From JBOFCS01 sp051646185 (GTDB taxonomy: Bacteria > Actinomycetota > Actinomycetes > Mycobacteriales > Mycobacteriaceae): a DNA stretch of 8,802 bases. This document shows, piece after piece, positions 6,938-8,802 of this stretch (the first letter of the stretch is position 1; every line of letters starts with the position of its first letter). The stretch is from the NCBI GenBank assembly GCA_051646185.1, contig JBOFCS010000087.1, positions 1 through 8,802 of the forward strand. The letters run 5' to 3'. The position numbers and the translations under genes are program-made. Below the pieces are notes generated by a model that saw nothing but the letters and a program-made list of their open reading frames with translations, made no database searches and was not told the origin of the DNA.

Positions 6938-7697
6938 CAGGTACTCCCAAATATGCGGCGATCACAGCTGGATTTTCTCGAATTTCAGCCGGTAATCCTT
7001 CGGCGATCTTCTTGCCAAACTCCAGGACAACAATTCGATCAGTTACCCCCATCACCAACCTCATATCGTGCTCAATCAACAGCACCGTATAGCCATCATC
7101 TCGAATCTTACGAATTAACTCCATCAATGACGACTTCTCGCTGGGGTTAAACCCCGCAGCAGGCTCGTCTAAGCATAATAATTGTGGTTCCGTTGCCAGT
7201 GCCCTAGCAATTTCAAGGCGACGCTGATCTCCGTATGATAGGTTTCGAGCTTTATCTGCAGCACGGGCGGCGATGCCAACAAACTCTAATAACGCCATCG
7301 CTCGTTCCACAGCATCGGCCTCTTCATGTCGGTGCCGTCTGGTCCGAAAAATTGCACCTGGAACACTCGTTTTATGACGCGCATCAGTACCCACCACAAC
7401 ATTTTCCAGTGCAGTCATTTCACCAAATAACCGGATATTTTGAAAAGTACGGGCAATACCCAACCGGGTAATGCGATTGCGCTTAACTTTCCCCAATGGT
7501 TTCCCATTGAAAATTAATGTTCCTGCCGTGGGACGATAAATTCCGGTAATGGCATTAAAACACGTTGTTTTCCCGGCCCCATTAGGGCCAATCAAACCAA
7601 GTATCTCACCACGCTGAATATCAAACGACACATTGTCTAAGGCCGTTAATCCACCAAATTTGACGGTAAGGCCGTCAACAGAAAGTAATGTTGTCAC
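6921..7697 (-). CDS. livG: Branched-chain amino acid (HAAT) ABC transporter ATP-binding protein LivG
   Basis: This is the second ATPase of the importer, 258 residues. Walker A is GPNGAGKTT (37-45); Q-loop Gln86 lies in GIARTFQNIRLF, a stretch diagnostic for LivG-type proteins; the signature is LSYGDQ (153-158); Walker B is LLCLDEP (173-179); the H-loop is His210 in LLIEHDM. The helical region has a basic segment at 117-126 (FRTRRHRHEE), in the place where LivG proteins carry a variable insertion. The C-terminus, AEGLPAEIRENPAVIAAYLG (about 233-252), is the extra domain common to branched-chain amino acid ATPases. The GTG start overlaps the livM stop by four bases (GTGA) and has AGGAAG six bases upstream. 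The presence of a normal H-loop here and its replacement in LivF fits the usual LivG/LivF division. The substrate is inferred from family only. Confidence 0.94.
   Translation of the reverse strand: MTTLLSVDGLTVKFGGLTALDNVSFDIQRGEILGLIGPNGAGKTTCFNAITGIYRPTAGTLIFNGKPLGKVKRNRITRLGIARTFQNIRLFGEMTALENVVVGTDARHKTSVPGAIFRTRRHRHEEADAVERAMALLEFVGIAARAADKARNLSYGDQRRLEIARALATEPQLLCLDEPAAGFNPSEKSSLMELIRKIRDDGYTVLLIEHDMRLVMGVTDRIVVLEFGKKIAEGLPAEIRENPAVIAAYLGVPDDTSV
6944..6948 (-). promoter_or_regulatory. Ribosome-binding site of livF within livG
   Basis: The minus strand reads GGGAG, six bases before the livF ATG. It lies in the last codons of livG, so livF initiation probably depends on ribosomes finishing livG. 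It supports the ATG at 6937 as the start. Confidence 0.6.
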
Positions 7698-8802
7698 CCT
7701 TGGCTTCCTAACACAGTGTGTGGTTTTCGTACGGCCTGATACACCTGACGGCTTTTAGCTAATAACTTTTGGCGCACCGGTAACAGCCCTTGAGGCCGGA
7801 AAATCATCAACACAACAAGCGCCAGACCAAAAAATAAATACTTGTAGTCCCCCAAAGACTGACCACCAACTTCAATGGACATCACCCTATTCGGCAAATA
7901 CACAATGATGAATGCACCAAGGATTACGCCCAATTTATTACCTTGACCACCCAAGACCACCGCACAAAGGAAAAGCATTGAGTTGATGACGTTAAATCCC
8001 GTTGGATTAATGAACTGCACTTGTCCGGCATATAACGCCCCGGAAAGACCGCCAATCGAGGCCCCGATAACAAAGGCCCAGAGTTTAAACTTAAAAGTGG
8101 GCACACCCATGATTTCCGCAGCATCTTCATCCTCCCGAATCGCCACCCAAGCTCGACCAACCCTACTTCGTTCCAGGTTGCCGACAATTAGCAGCACAAT
8201 AATGACAAGTATGATCCCCAGCCAAAACCAAAAAACACCAGAAGTGAAGGTGCCCACTGCATTTCCAGCTGAAAACCATCCTTTAGGATACTCTTGCGAT
8301 ACCCCCACCCTTGGGTAAGCAACCTGCGCCAGGCCCTGCCCGCCATTGGTAACTTCTTTAAGATTATCGGCAAGCAACCGAACAATCTCACCAAAACCGA
8401 GAGTGACAATAGCCAGATAGTCTCCACGAAGCCGCAGTGTAGGCCCTCCAAGGACAAGCCCAGAAACTGCGGTAACAGCCACTGCGATAGGCAGACAGGC
8501 CAACCATGCCCAGTCTGTCCCAAAGAAGCCATCCGGCCCTGTCTGATTCCACGGACTGTTTGGACTTGTCAACAATCCCACGGTATAGGCACCAATAGCG
8601 TAAAACCCAACATAACCAAGATCAAGCAAACCTGTCTGCCCTACAACAACATTCAAGCCAATGGCTATGAGTGCATACATGGCAAACTGTGTCATGACCC
8701 CGGAAAAACTAGTGCCAGGAGTGTCAAGAAATGCTGGAGTCCATACCGGAAGGATCGCAATAATCACTAAAAATGGGATGGCGCAAGCCCACTGCACAGG
8801 TC
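7694..8802 (-). CDS. livM: Branched-chain amino acid (HAAT) ABC transporter permease LivM, probably 5'-truncated
   Basis: This integral membrane permease forms half of the translocation channel of the importer. About 368 residues are visible. Family landmarks include GLNVVVGQTGLLDLGYVGFY and GAYTVGLL near the N-terminus, LRGDYLAIVTLGFGEIVRLL in the middle, SRVGRAWVAIREDEDAAEIMG (the cytoplasmic loop that contacts the ATPases), and GALYAGQVQFINP and VVLGGQG in the later membrane segments. The end is FRPQGLLP plus a basic cytoplasmic tail. Several hydrophobic segments of 18-22 residues fit the usual multi-spanning topology. A GTG at 8797 could serve as a start, but it falls almost at the first membrane segment and the frame continues to the edge, where the last partial codon reads NGA. 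The start therefore probably lies outside. LivH and the binding protein LivK would be expected upstream, beyond the right edge. UrtC of the urea system is a less likely alternative. Confidence 0.92.
   Translation of the reverse strand, partial: PVQWACAIPFLVIIAILPVWTPAFLDTPGTSFSGVMTQFAMYALIAIGLNVVVGQTGLLDLGYVGFYAIGAYTVGLLTSPNSPWNQTGPDGFFGTDWAWLACLPIAVAVTAVSGLVLGGPTLRLRGDYLAIVTLGFGEIVRLLADNLKEVTNGGQGLAQVAYPRVGVSQEYPKGWFSAGNAVGTFTSGVFWFWLGIILVIIVLLIVGNLERSRVGRAWVAIREDEDAAEIMGVPTFKFKLWAFVIGASIGGLSGALYAGQVQFINPTGFNVINSMLFLCAVVLGGQGNKLGVILGAFIIVYLPNRVMSIEVGGQSLGDYKYLFFGLALVVLMIFRPQGLLPVRQKLLAKSRQVYQAVRKPHTVLGSQG
7704..7709 (-). promoter_or_regulatory. Ribosome-binding site of livG within livM
   Basis: The minus strand reads AGGAAG, six bases before the livG GTG and inside the final codons of livM. 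It confirms the GTG at 7697 as the start even though it is not an ATG, and it fits coupled translation through the GTGA overlap. Confidence 0.6.

Noticed and set aside
8294..8770. A 158-codon open frame on the + strand antisense to livM
   Set aside because: The opposite strand encodes conserved LivM membrane segments and motifs throughout. The antisense product resembles no family and has no ribosome-binding site that I could see.
8795..8797. GTG as the true start of livM
   Set aside because: It falls directly before the first membrane segment, relatives normally have more residues there, and the upstream context lies outside the window, so the gene is treated as partial.

Overview
The window looks like a chromosomal segment from an actinobacterium of moderate G+C, most likely Corynebacterium or a close relative (inference). 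The evidence is the DNA polymerase I, which has an actinobacterial-style sequence: a tyrosine in the O-helix where E. coli has phenylalanine, and a 3'-5' exonuclease domain without its catalytic carboxylates. GTG starts and a possible leaderless promoter also fit. The window is almost entirely coding. The longest stretch without a gene is about 62 bases (6120-6181). I see no tRNA, rRNA, insertion sequence, CRISPR array or long repeat.

Left part, + strand (1-2213): a gene running in from the left edge encodes a proline/threonine-rich region, a helical segment and a YiiX/YebB-like permuted papain-fold cysteine hydrolase domain. Its stop codon overlaps by one base (TGATG) the start of a 421-residue predicted lipoprotein of unknown function. 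Together they look like a co-translated, cell-envelope or secreted pair, and they are the least explained part of the window.

Right part, - strand (8802 down to 2215): five tightly packed genes, livM (partial), livG, livF, polA, then an isocitrate/isopropylmalate-dehydrogenase-family gene. The three liv genes encode the second permease and both ATPases of a branched-chain amino acid (HAAT-type) ABC importer; the other permease and the binding protein presumably lie beyond the right edge. livM/livG and polA/dehydrogenase each overlap by four bases (GTGA), and livG/livF overlap by 17 bases. polA may be driven by its own -10 element directly before a GTG start. It encodes a complete polymerase I with an active-looking 5' nuclease and polymerase but no proofreading residues. 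The dehydrogenase is probably NAD-dependent; its substrate cannot be fixed from sequence alone.

The two blocks converge, with one base between the lipoprotein stop and the dehydrogenase stop and no recognisable terminator hairpin there. Most of the window is ordinary housekeeping and transport. The hydrolase-lipoprotein pair is the best candidate for something undescribed.
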